From: Pyrenophora tritici-repentis
Taxonomy: Eukaryota; Ascomycota; Dothideomycetes; Pleosporales; Pleosporaceae
Length of the DNA stretch: 64,000 bases
Assembly (NCBI RefSeq): GCF_003171515.1
Contig: NC_089394.1
Coordinates: 434,001 to 498,000, forward strand
Direction of reading: 5' to 3'
Shown here one piece after another: positions 33,686 to 44,078 of the stretch (the first letter of the stretch is position 1; every line of letters starts with the position of its first letter). Under the pieces are notes generated by a model. The model saw only the letters and a list, made by a program, of their open reading frames with translations. It ran no database searches and was not told the DNA's origin. A program made the position numbers and the translations under genes.

Positions 33686-35095
33686 TTTGACGGCTGGGAG
33701 GGGAGCGCAAAGAAATGGGTATCCTGCGTCTGTAGGTTGGGTGATGAGAGAGTGTCGTGAAGCGTGAAGAAGTTCGACATGGCAGGTGCAAAATTGCCGA
33801 CGCGATCGTGGGGGGCGCTAGGCAGCATGTAGGATAGCTCTATGCCAAGACTTCGAGCGGCGCTCATTGGCCGGACTGGACCCTTTCCGATCTTGACATA
33901 CAACGTCGAATCGTTCTTGTTGTTTGTGTCTACAACTTCTTTGACACTATTCTTAGTATTCAAGAGTCAAAAATTTGTGTCAAAAGTCAGGAAGGTGATA
34001 CGATCCACGCCCACGCTAATACTGCAGCACTTGCAGATCTCTTTGAAACAGGACACACAATTCCTTGGTAGATTGTGTGTTTGTACCTGGCATAAACACC
34101 GGTCGAAGTGGATCCGATAGTGTATTATTGAAGAGACAGATATGAGAGCATGCGTTCCCCTCCCAAATTTCCTGGAGCACTGTCTTGGGAGCCATGAAAC
34201 TGACCGCCAGTAGCGAAGACTTACTGAGGGTGTGGTGGTGGCAGGAACTATTGGCTCGCTGAAGCAGATAAATCACGCGTACAGCTGATGCAGCTCTTCA
34301 TGTAGCCTAGCTATGCAGACTTCGTATGGGCTGCAGTTAGAGATGGATCAGGGGTCGTACGTTCAAACACGCTTACGATGAGGGTGTAACCGGTCGTGAC
34401 AAGACTACACACTAAACATGGCCCCAAGACTCTTAAACAGGCAGAGTTTGTTGTGATCGCGACCTGCGAGACTCGGCCGAGCAGCAGATAGCTGCCGCAA
34501 GGCTGGGGGCCGAGATGGCTGGGCGTTGGGGCGTTACCTGGGCGGCTGGCAGAAATGTCAGGCCGATGGCGCGATTAACCTTCACCCCTGCATGCCGCCT
34601 TTCCGAGTTTTCCAGAAGTTGCGAAGAATAACATTATACGCGCAGATCTCGGTGCTTTTGTCGGAGGATTGGGGTCTTGCTTCAACTAGGTATGCGCTGT
34701 CAATACAGGATGCGTTTGGTCGCGGAGGCTTCATCCGTCTCGCTTGGTCCAACTCCACAGAAGGACGTGCAGCTGAAGACAGCGGCAGTTACAGGGATTC
34801 GTTGTCGAACTACAGGCACGTCTGCAAGGAGAATAAGGAGAATAAGAAGAATCTGGTGTGGACAGTCTTGTCTCGTGGTATCAGAACAGGAAGTGCTGAC
34901 ATTTATGATCTGCCGTAATAATACATGAAAGAAGTAATGGAGCCAACCAGTAAAGCAAGAAGCAAGTAGATCGTCCAGAAACATGCGTACCATCTTGAAA
35001 TCAAACTCTGATAATCGTACAAATGTCCTCAACAAAGAATTGAAAGAAACCCGTCGAATAATTCCAAGCAAATTGTGAATGAATACCAAGCCCGC
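33686..35095. other. Intergenic, nothing recognised
   Basis: 1.4 kb. A GAA/AATAAG-rich microsatellite lies near 34829-34853. Open frames here (for example 34526-34918) lack an ATG or a motif. Confidence 0.4.
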
Positions 35096-35440
35096 CTACT
35101 GCATCTTGTGAACCGTGCCAAGCGTCATAGAATCGAGTTCGCGAGTCATTGCGTCCTTTGGGATGCCAGTGTTGTGGCCGCAAGTGCAACCGCCGGATGC
35201 GGAAGTTCCGACACGGTACTTTGCCGAAAGGCCAACGGGAAGCGCGGAGAGCGGAGCATTGACGAACTTCTGCATAGGATTCTCTCCGTCGGGGGCAGGT
35301 CGCTGCGCCATCTGCAATAGGGGTGCATGATGGGGACAATTGCTATCTGGAGGCTGCACAGGCGCTACGATGGTGGTTGGAAGGGTCTGGCCCTGACTAT
35401 AGACTTGGTAGGAGAAATCTTTGCGATCGGTGTTTGCCAT
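35096..35440 (-). CDS. Small hypothetical protein
   Basis: Single frame of 114 aa starting MANTDRKDFSYQVYSQG. No family recognised. It is rich in Pro, Gln and Ala, with a short GGCTCGHNTGIPKD segment; the mid-part reads MAQRPAPDGENPMQKFVNAP. No signal peptide or membrane segment. The ATG context (AAAAGATGG) is acceptable. Overlapping frames on the other strand are shorter. I give it moderate confidence because of its ordered composition and isolated position. Confidence 0.45.
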   Translation of the reverse strand: MANTDRKDFSYQVYSQGQTLPTTIVAPVQPPDSNCPHHAPLLQMAQRPAPDGENPMQKFVNAPLSALPVGLSAKYRVGTSASGGCTCGHNTGIPKDAMTRELDSMTLGTVHKMQ

Positions 35441-37635
35441 CTTTTCGATTAGATTCGTTGCAGGTTTCTTGAAACCTTTTCTGCTCCGTTTGGTTAAAGT
35501 CAGTTCACTTCCAGATGTAAAACTTCCCGGGAACTACAAATGCGCACCTGTGTTGTGGGAAGGATAGAGTCAGAGGAATGTTTATGTGAATCAGAGGAGG
35601 TATCGTATCGTTGTCGAGATATCAAAGAGCACGACGTTGGCTCATTATAGTCTTATACAGACAAACAATTGTACCACAGCTGATGGCGGAGGCGCTCGTT
35701 CCGCCAGCGTGTGTCCCTCGTCTCCTTTTCCTACATCGCTTCCGCTTGCAGATGTCTGATGCATCAGGGTGATCCGCCAACGCACAGTGCGATAGTCGAT
35801 GATGGGGTCGATGGTGGGTGGGGTGGGTCGTTGGCAGGGACAGGGTATGAATTATCCTAGCTGCGTTCTTGTCTCCAATGTGTGGTACCGAGTTAGTGCG
35901 TTGGGATAGCGGTTGTATGGTCCCGTTGGCCTCACAGACTAAGAAACCCACGTCGGAGTGCCGAGGCGATACGAGGCTTTGCAGCATCTGGCCATGAACG
36001 TTTCATCTTCATGAAAGAGTGGAGCATATCATTACACGAAAACCTGAATTATGGGAGTTAAAGTTTGTGAACGTTATGGAGGACTGCGGCCGGCTATTCC
36101 CTGTGTCTGACCGGTGTAGACAGATGTCGAGCGCCATTGTTTTCAATGCATGCAGGTACCGTCCGCGTGCCTGTATGCAGTCTTATCGAAGCAGTAAGAT
36201 GAGATCGCTTTCGCTTTGACGATCTGCCCTGCGCTGGGAATGAGGGGTTTGCGAGGGAGTGGATCCATATCTGCACGTAAGCCTTCTGAAGCGAGTCCGG
36301 AAACACCAGGACTGCCGATCTGAAGCACATTCCAGACTGTTTTTTTCAGACAGTGAGGTGAAGATAGAACAATATTGACTGGAAAATAGACACTGGTAGC
36401 CACTGTTTATTATAAGACCTTGAGTTGGGATGAAAGAAACAAGTGCTGGCATCTACATAATATTACATACACAACAAACAGTTTGACATCATTATACGTA
36501 CACATTAGGGCTTATTCGTTTCGAAGAAGAGCGTAACAAGCTAGTCGGGTGTTTAGTGTAAGCCAAAGGCTGGCTGTTTTACGGGACGTGCTGATAGCCG
36601 CGTAAGGAGGATTACAGGCAACCGTTTGATGGCGTAGAAAGAGCCACCGGATCTTTGGCGTATGACATTGCCGCGCGATTTGAGGTGCCGTAGCGCTGTA
36701 GCGAGATTTTGAAGGATGTCCGATTGCGTTCGGGATCAACAAGGTTGAAGTCGTCAGCAGAGAGCTTACAAATGGAAGATTACACTGAGACAACTGCCCC
36801 TTTGTTGTTTTCACCGCCTATCCGCCTGTCTGCCTACCCGCTTGGCGCCAGGCCAGAACCAGGATGTGATATCAGACGAACAGGTCGCGTCTAGGGACGA
36901 AGCTTGGATCTGCGACATTTGCTGTCGTCATGGACTCAAGGCGGACAGCACATGCTGTAAGCTTTGGTGTAGACATGGGGGTATTGAGAGCAGGCTGGTG
37001 GGCGCGGGGTGTGATTTGCACGAATCATGGGATGCCTAAGAGGCAACGAGGCAATCATCCTTGGCCATCATGCAGGCGACGTATGGGTGGCCTCCATCAG
37101 CTGGTGGCAACAGACACAAGCGCGTTCCTGGATTTGAACCTTGCTTCCACGTGGCTACCCTGGGCTTCTGCAGTCCATACCAGGTATGGACCGTTGCTAG
37201 GAGGCTGGCTGTTGCGCGCCATAGAGGCAAAGGAGAAATTTGCAATGCCAGGATGCTCAATCGAGGTTGTTGAACATGGATGGCGAAACAGATGGCCTTG
37301 CCCCTGGAGGTTCTGTAATTGGCTTGCAGTGACGATCAATATTATTTGGTGTTGTTTGAGACTGTGTATTGTTTCAAAAGTCCTGCCGCTTGAGTTTACC
37401 ATGGTGAAAGTGACAGACGTGTGACAGGAGGGGCTAAGGTGCACCCATGTCGCAATACATTGCGTCCGTCTTCCTGTCAGCCCGCAGCTGGACCTATCCA
37501 GCTCGTAGACCTGCAATGCGTCGCGACAGAACAGCCCATGCGCGTAGCTAACACATCCTGGCCTGCAAGACTCGTGACACGGTCAAAGTAGTTAGCCTGG
37601 ACTGGTTGACACGGGTTGAGGATTACCAGGGTGGC
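35441..37635. other. Intergenic, nothing recognised
   Basis: 2.2 kb between the small hypothetical gene and a MITE fragment upstream of acetoacetyl-CoA synthetase. Several 60-160 codon frames overlap on both strands with no consistent coding signal. A GGTTCAAATCC match to the tRNA B-box at about 37128-37138 (minus) has no matching A-box or acceptor stem. Confidence 0.4.
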
Positions 37636-37698
37636 TTGTGTCACTGTATGCGCCAGACACGCCGATTAGATGCTTACCCACACTGTCAAGTATTTTAG
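37636..37698 (+). mobile_element. Fragment of the window's MITE family (right half)
   Basis: About 63 bp reading CACTGTATGCGCCAGACACG to CTGTCAAGTATTTTA. It matches the right half of the element at 49524-49627; the left terminal repeat is lost. It lies about 230 bp upstream of the acetoacetyl-CoA synthetase start, within its likely promoter. Confidence 0.6.
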
Positions 37699-37928
37699 GT
37701 GGGATAGTGTTTTGTACTGGTATGGCCCTGTCGTGCTGTTGGGGAACCGCAATGTCGGAAGTAACCGCAGCCTCGGGTAGTGGGGGGTGCGAGACCGAGG
37801 CGAACCGCTGCAGCTGCAAGAAGAAAACATTTAGAGTCTCGAACAGCCCCAGGGTCATCAACACGCGATTTCAGGTACCAACAACTTCTTGAGCGTGTAC
37901 CACTCGTTTGCTCCCCAGTATCGACGCG

Positions 37929-40233
37929 ATGAACGGAACGTGTACTAATGGTACTAATGGCTCCAATGGCACGCCGTCTGGCCCCAAACTTCTCTGGAAG
38001 CATAGCTCCCCAGAAACTACTCCCATGCACCAGTTCCTCCAATCCGTAAACAAAACACACGGCCTGAAACTGTCGAGCTACAAGGAGCTACACCAATGGA
38101 GCATCGAGAACATTGACCAGTTCTGGAAAAGAACATGGGAATTCGTGGGAGTAAGACACCAGGGAACTCCGTCATCAGTAGGTTGCCATTGCACCTGGGT
38201 GTCATAAAATACTTGAATGCATGGGTAAGTTCCTAGTAGGCGTGCCTGGCGGCTACAGTGGCCTTTGTACACTAGTATGTCAAGTATTTTATGACATCCA
38301 GGGTTGTTTCATGTCCGCAATACCCACTTACCATGACTAGGCGGTGGACCCTAACGCACCCATGTTCCCACGGCCTGCATTCTTTCCAGGCGCGACATTA
38401 AACTTTGCTGAGAACCTTCTTTTTCCCACCCAAGAAGTCGATCCCGAATCATCCGCCGTCATCGCCGCGACCGAGACCACCCGCGAGTCAGTGACATGGA
38501 GGGAACTCAGGGACCGTGTGAAGCTATGTCAAGCTGGCATGTTGGCACTAGGCTTGAAGGAAGGCGACAGAGTCGCAGGCTATGTTGCGAACCACACCAA
38601 CGCGCTAGTAGCCATGCTCGCTGCGACGTCGCTAGGTGCTGTATGGACTGCAGTCAGTCCAGATACTGGTGTGCATGCTGTACTCGATAGGCTACGGCAG
38701 ATCGAGCCGGTACTGCTTTTCGCAGACAACGCATCCTTCTACAATGGGCGAAGTCATCCAGTGCTCCCCAAGGTCACTGAGATCGTCGCAGACCTTCCAT
38801 CTCTCCAGGCTGCCGTCATATTTCCCACAGTGGCTTCCGTTGATTTCAACGTCAGTTCGATACCAGTGGTATCCGGAAAAGCCTATGAATATGCGACGTT
38901 CACATCCTTGAAGTCAGTCCCAGAGCTTACGTTCAAGCAACTCCCACCAGATCACCCTGTTTACATATTATATTCGAGTGGTACAACTGGTGCACCAAAA
39001 TGTATTGTTCACGGTGCTATCGGAACATTGCTGCAGCACAAGAAAGAGCACATCATGCACTGCTCGATAACGCCTCAGTCAAAGCTCTTCTATTTCACGA
39101 CTTGCACTTGGATGATGTGGCATTGGTTGGTCAGTGGTCTTGCATCAGGCGCTACACTGGTCCTCTATGACGGTTCACCATTCCGATATGTCGATACATC
39201 TAACCCATCGATTTCTGTACCGGACGACCTCGCCATGCATCGCCTCATTAATGAGTTTGACATCACTCACTTTGGGACTTCTGCGAAATACTTGTCTGTT
39301 CTAGAGCAGAAGTCGGTTGATCCTGCCGCTGCGGGTCTCGCACTGGACAAGCTGGAGGCCATCTACTCCACGGGATCGCCGCTCGCCCCGTCAACCTTCT
39401 CCTACGTCTACTCCGCATTCCCCTCGACTATCAACCTTGGTAGCATCACTGGCGGCACAGACATCATCTCCCTCTTTGGCGCACCAAATCCACTCATACC
39501 CGTCTATGAAGGCGAGATCCAGGGCCCTGGTCTCGGTATGGCCATCGCAGCGTACGACTATACCGGGGCGGACATTTCTTCGACCGGCGAACCTGGCGAT
39601 CTGGTATGCAACAAGCCCTTCATATGCCAACCAGTAGCATTCTGGGGCAAAGAAGGCGAATTAAAGTACTGGAAGTCATACTTTGACAAATTTACAAACG
39701 AGAAACATCAGCCCATCTGGCATCATGGCGACTTTGTACGCTTCAACCCTGAGACTGGGGGCTTGTGGATGCTTGGTCGCAGTGACGGTATTCTCAAACC
39801 TGCAGGTGTACGTTTCGGATCGGCGGAGATTTACAACGTGGTGCTCCAGTACTTCCCAGAGGATGTCGCAGATGCGCTGTGCATTGGCCGGAGGAGAGAG
39901 ACTGATACCGACGAGACGGTCATCCTGTTTCTCAAGATGGCCGAAGGCCGTCGCATTTCGCCTGATCTGGTTGACCGAATCAAGATGACGATCAGAAAGT
40001 CGCTCAGCGCACGTCACGTACCCGCTGTAGTGGACGAGTGTCCTGAGATTCCGGTCACCACCAACGGAAAGAAGTAAGTTCGATATTTTTACTGACGTGT
40101 ACTTGTACTGACAACCAGCAGGGTTGAAGGCGCTGTCAAGCAGATTTTGTGTGGCATCAACGTCAAGACGAGTGCCAGTGTCGCAAATGCTGAATGTTTG
40201 GACTGGTACCGAGAGTGGTCGAACGCAAATTAG
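37929..40233 (+). CDS. Acetoacetyl-CoA synthetase
   Basis: Activates acetoacetate to acetoacetyl-CoA with ATP in the cytosol; ANL superfamily. Three exons, 37929-38177, 38341-40073 and 40122-40233, 697 aa. Exon 1 has the N-terminal cap (LHQWSIENIDQFWKRTWEFV). Exon 2 opens AVDPNAPMFPRPAFFPGATL then NFAENLLFP, and holds the AMP-binding loop YSSGTTGAPKCIVHG at about residue 295 and the MLGRSDGILKPAGVRFG hinge and motif region. Exon 3 supplies GKKVEGAVKQILCGINVKTS, the end of the domain, with the Lys codon split. The family, rather than acetyl-CoA synthetase, is indicated by the NFAENLL/ALCIGRRRETDTDE pattern. Intron 1 (163 nt) contains a complete MITE and without it would be 53 nt. Confidence 0.93.
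38194..38303 (-). mobile_element. MITE-like element inside intron 1 of acetoacetyl-CoA synthetase
   Basis: About 110 bp bounded by CCTGGGTGTCATAAAATACT and, inverted, the stretch from GTCAAGTATTTTATGAC to CATCCAGGG. The interior is the reverse complement of the interior at 49524-49627, so the element is inserted in the opposite direction. No coding capacity. It sits 16 nt after the intron donor and 37 nt before its acceptor, leaving both splice sites intact. Confidence 0.8.
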
Positions 40234-40444
40234 TGTTCAGCTGGATGCCTGCGTTAGCTTTGAATACTTCCATGTACCCTTGATATTGTATAGTAGTGTG
40301 TGTGGGAAGATACAGTATATAACTCAATCCAGAATGATTGCTTGTAGTCTACATATGAGTAGCGGGAAGTAAAGGCTCCGTGGACATAACTTCCAGGGGG
40401 ATTTTAAGGTTCACATCTTGTGCGAATTCTTGGGGGCAAGAGCA
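40234..40444. other. Short intergenic
   Basis: 3' flank of acetoacetyl-CoA synthetase; no feature seen. Confidence 0.35.
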
Positions 40445-40552
40445 TGGTATCCGCCAAGCCGTGGTAATAGCACATAGGAGAGATAATTGGAAAGCTGTGG
40501 TATCTACCAGGCCGCGATAGTAGCACATAAGAGAGGCAATTGAAGGCGCATT
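40445..40552. repeat. Imperfect direct repeat, period about 53 bp
   Basis: Two adjacent units starting TGGTATCCGCCAAGCCGTGG and TGGTATCTACCAGGCCGCGA, each continuing through TAGCACATA-GAGAG-CAATTG-like sequence. Around 80 percent identity by eye. It lies just beyond the 3' end of the first gene of the small-protein cluster. Confidence 0.6.
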
Positions 40553-40696
40553 TTCCCTGGTCACAGAGACATTTGTTTGATTACTATAGTTATGCCTAGC
40601 TACGAATATACAGCACTCGCTAGCTTGATCTCCTTAGAGATAATAAGGCAAGACTTTTCCCGGAACCCTTTGGCTTGAAAGTCACCACCCGTCCGT

Positions 40697-41113
40697 TTAC
40701 AACTTGACCATAATATCGTTGATAGCCTTTTCTGCCTTGAGGAACAAATACCCGAAGGCTTCCCTTTTCCCAGTGGCCTCCTCACTAATCACGACTCTGA
40801 GATGTCCAGGACCATCAAGTACAGACACCATAGCTGTGCGAATGAAACAATCTTGGTCAGTGCAGAAGATGTCCCTGTATGTGACCGAAACATGGGAGAT
40901 GGGGACGTCGGGGCCGACGGCGTACTTGATGAGGAACGCAATGTTGTCTGATGTATTGGATGTTAGTTCCTTGCTTGAAACGGAGTAGAGGGGAGTGCGG
41001 GGCAATTTACAAGAACCTGCTTCGATCCGGCGCGCTCCCAGTTCGTCGACGTCCAAAGCGTGGATGGCGCTTGCGATATGATGCTGCAGCACGTCCGATT
41101 TCGAGGATGCCAT
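40697..41113 (-). CDS. Small-protein family member A (unknown function)
   Basis: Two exons, 41113-41017 and 40947-40697, giving 115 aa; the 69-nt intron is a multiple of three and stop-free, so retention would give 138 aa. The N-terminus MASSKSDVLQHHIASAIHAL resembles MASPASEALHQYIFSAIEPM of member B. The core after the junction is NIAFLIKYAVGPDVPISHVS, then a variable loop, LRVVISEEATGKREA and a C-terminal helix AEKAINDIM. No signal peptide, membrane helix or known domain. The intron sits immediately before the N-I/L-A-F/L core, the same position and phase as in member C, which supports common descent. Confidence 0.75.
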   Translation of the reverse strand: MASSKSDVLQHHIASAIHALDVDELGARRIEAGSCKLPRTPLYSVSSKELTSNTSDNIAFLIKYAVGPDVPISHVSVTYRDIFCTDQDCFIRTAMVSVLDGPGHLRVVISEEATGKREAFGYLFLKAEKAINDIMVKL

Positions 41114-41649
41114 TTCGGTGACAGAGAAGGTCCAGACTTTAAGGGTTGCTCGTTTGATTTGGGGAGAAGAGCTGATGGTGAGCGGTTGATGGTCGACGGG
41201 AGTAGAGCTTTTATAGCTGTGTGGGTGATTTCACCTTCACCACACTAAGAGCCAACCAAGACCCTGGGGCCAGGCACTTTCTAGTTAGTTTCCAGGCACC
41301 AGTTGTATCTGTTTGCTTGAAACGCTTCTTATCGATAGTCCCATTTAGACCTGACATCATCTTTGTTCTCCTTCCTGGAAATGGGCTCGGACGGCTACAT
41401 GACTGATCGTAGGTAGGCTCACTGTCACCAATCACAGGTATTCGCTTTAGTGAGCATGATATATGTTACTCTTAGTTCGTATTGCAAAAGTTTTATATAA
41501 AACTGGATGTATCTGAGAGATGCGGTATATGTGCATTTGAAACTACCCTAAATGCTGGACCATCTCCATTCATGGCCGGGCTTCAGATGTTCATGCCCTA
41601 GAGGCTGCGTAGAGGCTGCACAGAAGCCGATAGAAGCTTCTTTAAGCTC
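41114..41649. other. Intergenic between cluster members A and B
   Basis: 536 bp; promoter of member A and 3' flank of member B. No open frame of note. Confidence 0.4.
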
Positions 41650-42104
41650 CTAAATTGTGCTGCAGCCAACATCGTACCCAATATCCCCGATGTGGGCCTC
41701 TTGTTCCAGCATGTACTTGATAATCCTGTCCACCTTCTCGGTCAAACCGACCATAACAGATTGACCCCACAGCACCTGCGCAGTGACCACGACTCTGAGT
41801 TGCTCCTGGCGTTGATGGAGGGAGACTGTGGCTTGGTGGCCGATCTCACGATTATTAACACCGCGAAGGTCGATGATGGAGACAGAGACTTCGGAGGCGG
41901 AGACCCCGGGACCGCCGGCACGCTTGACGAGGAAGGCGATGTTATATGTACAGTATGATTTTAGCTTGTTTGTTTCTGGATATGATGACGGGTGAGAAGC
42001 GTACGGGACATTACTTTGACGACATGCTGTGGAAGAGGACCGCGCATAGGTTCAATGGCGCTGAAGATGTACTGATGCAGCGCCTCGGATGCTGGGGATG
42101 CCAT
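41650..42104 (-). CDS. Small-protein family member B (unknown function)
   Basis: Exon 1 42104-42015 (MASPASEALHQYIFSAIEPM..., donor GTAATG) and exon 2 ending at the stop 41650-41652. The core NIAFLVKRAGGPGVSASEVS and QLRVVVTAQVLWGQ aligns with member A, and the C-terminal helix is LTEKVDRIIKYMLEQ. The intron 3' end is doubtful: at the position homologous to the acceptors of A and C there is no AG. An upstream ACAAG at 41965-41969 keeps frame (exon 2 41964-41650, 134 aa, adding a short LKSYCTY insert). So the gene is either re-spliced or on the way to being lost. Confidence 0.6.
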
Positions 42105-42506
42105 CGTGGTTGATGTTGAATATGCTGGTTCTCTTAGTTCCGGGATTTTCATGTCGTGCTCAAGAGGCGGGCGCGTGGTCACGAGTTGATGTGAGAAGAG
42201 GGAGGGGGCTGCTAAGTTATTTATACGTGGGTTGTCCATCATCTTCACTATTCACTACACTTAAATATGATCAAACATTTCACCGTTGATTCCCCACAGC
42301 AAACTGTTTGCATGTTTGCTATACTTCATATCGATATTTAGATCCAATTTTGGCAATTCGGTACGCTCTCAAAGGCATCTGGCTCAGTCAGGTCGTGTCG
42401 TGGCGATTGCACACCTAGGACATGTTTAGGGATCTAAACAACTCTGACAAATTTCCTCGGATTTCTCTACGTCAGAACTCCATTGCAACGCGTCCCTCTT
42501 CCGCGC
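42105..42506. other. Intergenic between cluster members B and C
   Basis: 402 bp; nothing beyond the expected promoter and 3' flanks. Confidence 0.4.
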
Positions 42507-42948
42507 TTAACTAAACTTCAACATGTTCCTACTAGCAGCTGCCTCGTCAATCACAACACCCGCGTCTTCATCTCTTTCCCCCCTTGCTCTGAGAATTTCG
42601 ATTGTGCGAAATTCCTTCGGGTTCTCCGGGTCAACAGTATGAATGACGGCCAAGAAGATCAACTGTCTTCCTTCACTCACAAAGGCTATGGACAGGTTCT
42701 TCGTCCCCAGATCTGGACCCCCTTTAAACTTGACTTGTAACGCAAGGTTCTCTGTCATATGTTAGCTCGAGCCTGGACTGAAAGTAGTCTATTGCAATAC
42801 CAGTGATTCTGAGTACTCTACGTAGCCGTTCGTCTGTATGGCCAATGTGAGCACAAAGCGTCACGTAGATTTTGCGCTCGATTGGGTCCAGGTGTTGGGG
42901 GATGAGATTGAGGGCTGCATTGATGCGTTCTTGTGCTGCGATGCTCAT
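42507..42948 (-). CDS. Small-protein family member C (unknown function)
   Basis: Two exons, 42948-42801 and 42751-42507, 130 aa. The intron (49 nt, ACAG acceptor) is phase 1 and lies directly before the core NLALQVKFKGGPDLGTKNLS, the same place as in member A. The N-terminal half is a helical region (RINAALNLIPQHLDPIERKI then HTDERLRRVLRIT). After the core come a beta-like segment (LIFLAVIHTVDPENP, RTIEILRARGE) and a C-terminal stretch. No known domain or targeting signal. It is divergent from member D, and the two share a 308-bp promoter region. Confidence 0.7.
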
Positions 42949-43256
42949 TTTGTTGTTTTTGGGCTACCGACAGAGTGATTTCGAAGAGAGAAGAAGTGAT
43001 TTAGTAAATCTGAGTTGGATCAGAGAACATCATATGGAACATGAGGGTGTTTGCTAGCGCGGAAAATAGCTAATCATCTTAAAATATGCGATCATACTAA
43101 CCACGGGTTGCAAACACAGTACAAAACAGCTGGCAGCAATCAATAGGACGATCAAAATCCTACTCATATCGTATCCCAGAAACGACGAACACATTTCTCT
43201 CCCAATTAAATTCAAACGGATAGACGGCGAACAATACATCGCATAATCTACGTAAC
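42949..43256. promoter_or_regulatory. Divergent promoter of cluster members C and D
   Basis: 308 bp between the two ATGs, AT-rich compared with its surroundings. Co-regulation of C and D is a reasonable inference from the head-to-head arrangement only. Confidence 0.4.
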
Positions 43257-43661
43257 ATGAGTGCCAACGCCCCCATTCTGTCGCCACCACCATCAACGGT
43301 TACCCTATCTCCTATCCAACTGCACATCCTAAAAGTCCTCGACGCCGCTTCCAGAGACCGCTATATCTCACCGAGAAAAATCATCCGCCTCGCCGAGAGC
43401 ATCCTCGCACTCGCAAAGCTACATGGTGGTACCGTAAGGCGGGGAGAAGATATCTCAATACTATTCTTAACAGATCCGGACGATGGCAAGAACCGGAGAA
43501 TTGTCGTACTACTGCATAACTCATCCAGTAAAGAGCCTAGACATGTGGCCGGCTCTTCTGTGGTGATTGCAACTGCAAACTGGGCGTTTGACCGCGAATC
43601 ACCCTGGGACGCAGTAAACAGGGCAGTGGACCGCGCTTTAGAACGTATGTCCGTAGTGTGA
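43257..43661 (+). CDS. Small-protein family member D (unknown function)
   Basis: Intronless, 134 aa. N-terminal helices (LSPIQLHILKVLDAASRD, ISPRKIIRLAES) lead into ILALAKLHGGTVRRGEDISI, which resembles the NxAxxxKxxGGPxxxxxxxS core of members A-C. Strands follow (RRIVVLLHNSSSKEP, SSVVIATANWAF) and then a terminal helix (WDAVNRAVDRALERM). It is the most divergent member, and the only one on the plus strand. No known domain. The relationship is by eye over about 70 residues and needs a profile comparison. Confidence 0.65.
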   Translation: MSANAPILSPPPSTVTLSPIQLHILKVLDAASRDRYISPRKIIRLAESILALAKLHGGTVRRGEDISILFLTDPDDGKNRRIVVLLHNSSSKEPRHVAGSSVVIATANWAFDRESPWDAVNRAVDRALERMSVV

Positions 43662-43819
43662 GAAAACATATTGTGAGCACACCAAGTAAAAACAAAGGGT
43701 ACGGCAGACGGCTAAGCTGTGAGGTTGAGTTGGAGTGGAGAGCCACAGGCGTCGATGGGAATAAGGTGTATGATGACGCTTTAGTGCTAGCTTAAAAACC
43801 GGGGTATTTAACATCGTCT
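43662..43819. other. Short intergenic
   Basis: 3' flank of member D leading into the tandem repeat; nothing seen. Confidence 0.35.
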
Positions 43820-44078
43820 CTCTCCTCTCCCCCTCTCTTTATTTCCTCTACTCAAACTTCCTCCAAAGCATCTGCGTGTTTTCTAAAAGCAACCACGACC
43901 TGTTTTATGTGTCGAGCTCTCTTTTGCACTGAAGCTTTCCTAATTACAACATCGATCCCTCCTCTCCTCTTTCTTCCCTCTACTCAAACTTCCTTCAACG
44001 CATCTGCGTATTTTCTCAAACGTGTCGACGACCATCTCATGTGTCGAGCTCTCTTTTGCATTGAAACTTTCCTAATTC
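43820..44078. repeat. Imperfect tandem duplication, period about 132 bp
   Basis: Two copies (about 43820-43946 and 43959-44078) sharing CCTCTACTCAAACTTCCT, GCATCTGCGT, GTGTCGAGCTCTCTTTTGCA and CTTTCCTAATT in order. GTGTCGAGCT begins at 43909 and 44041. Each unit starts with a CT-rich tract. No coding role evident. Confidence 0.75.

Noticed and set aside
37128..37138. GGTTCAAATCC on the minus strand, a perfect tRNA B-box match
   Set aside because: No A-box at the right distance and flanking bases do not pair into an acceptor stem, so not a tRNA gene.
36930..37424. 164-codon plus-strand frame
   Set aside because: Tryptophan- and cysteine-rich random-looking composition, a competing minus frame of 139 codons, and no ordered motif.
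40697..43661. Secondary-metabolite or toxin cluster interpretation of the four small genes
   Set aside because: No synthase, transporter or tailoring enzyme adjoins them, and the proteins have no signal peptide or toxin-like cysteine pattern.
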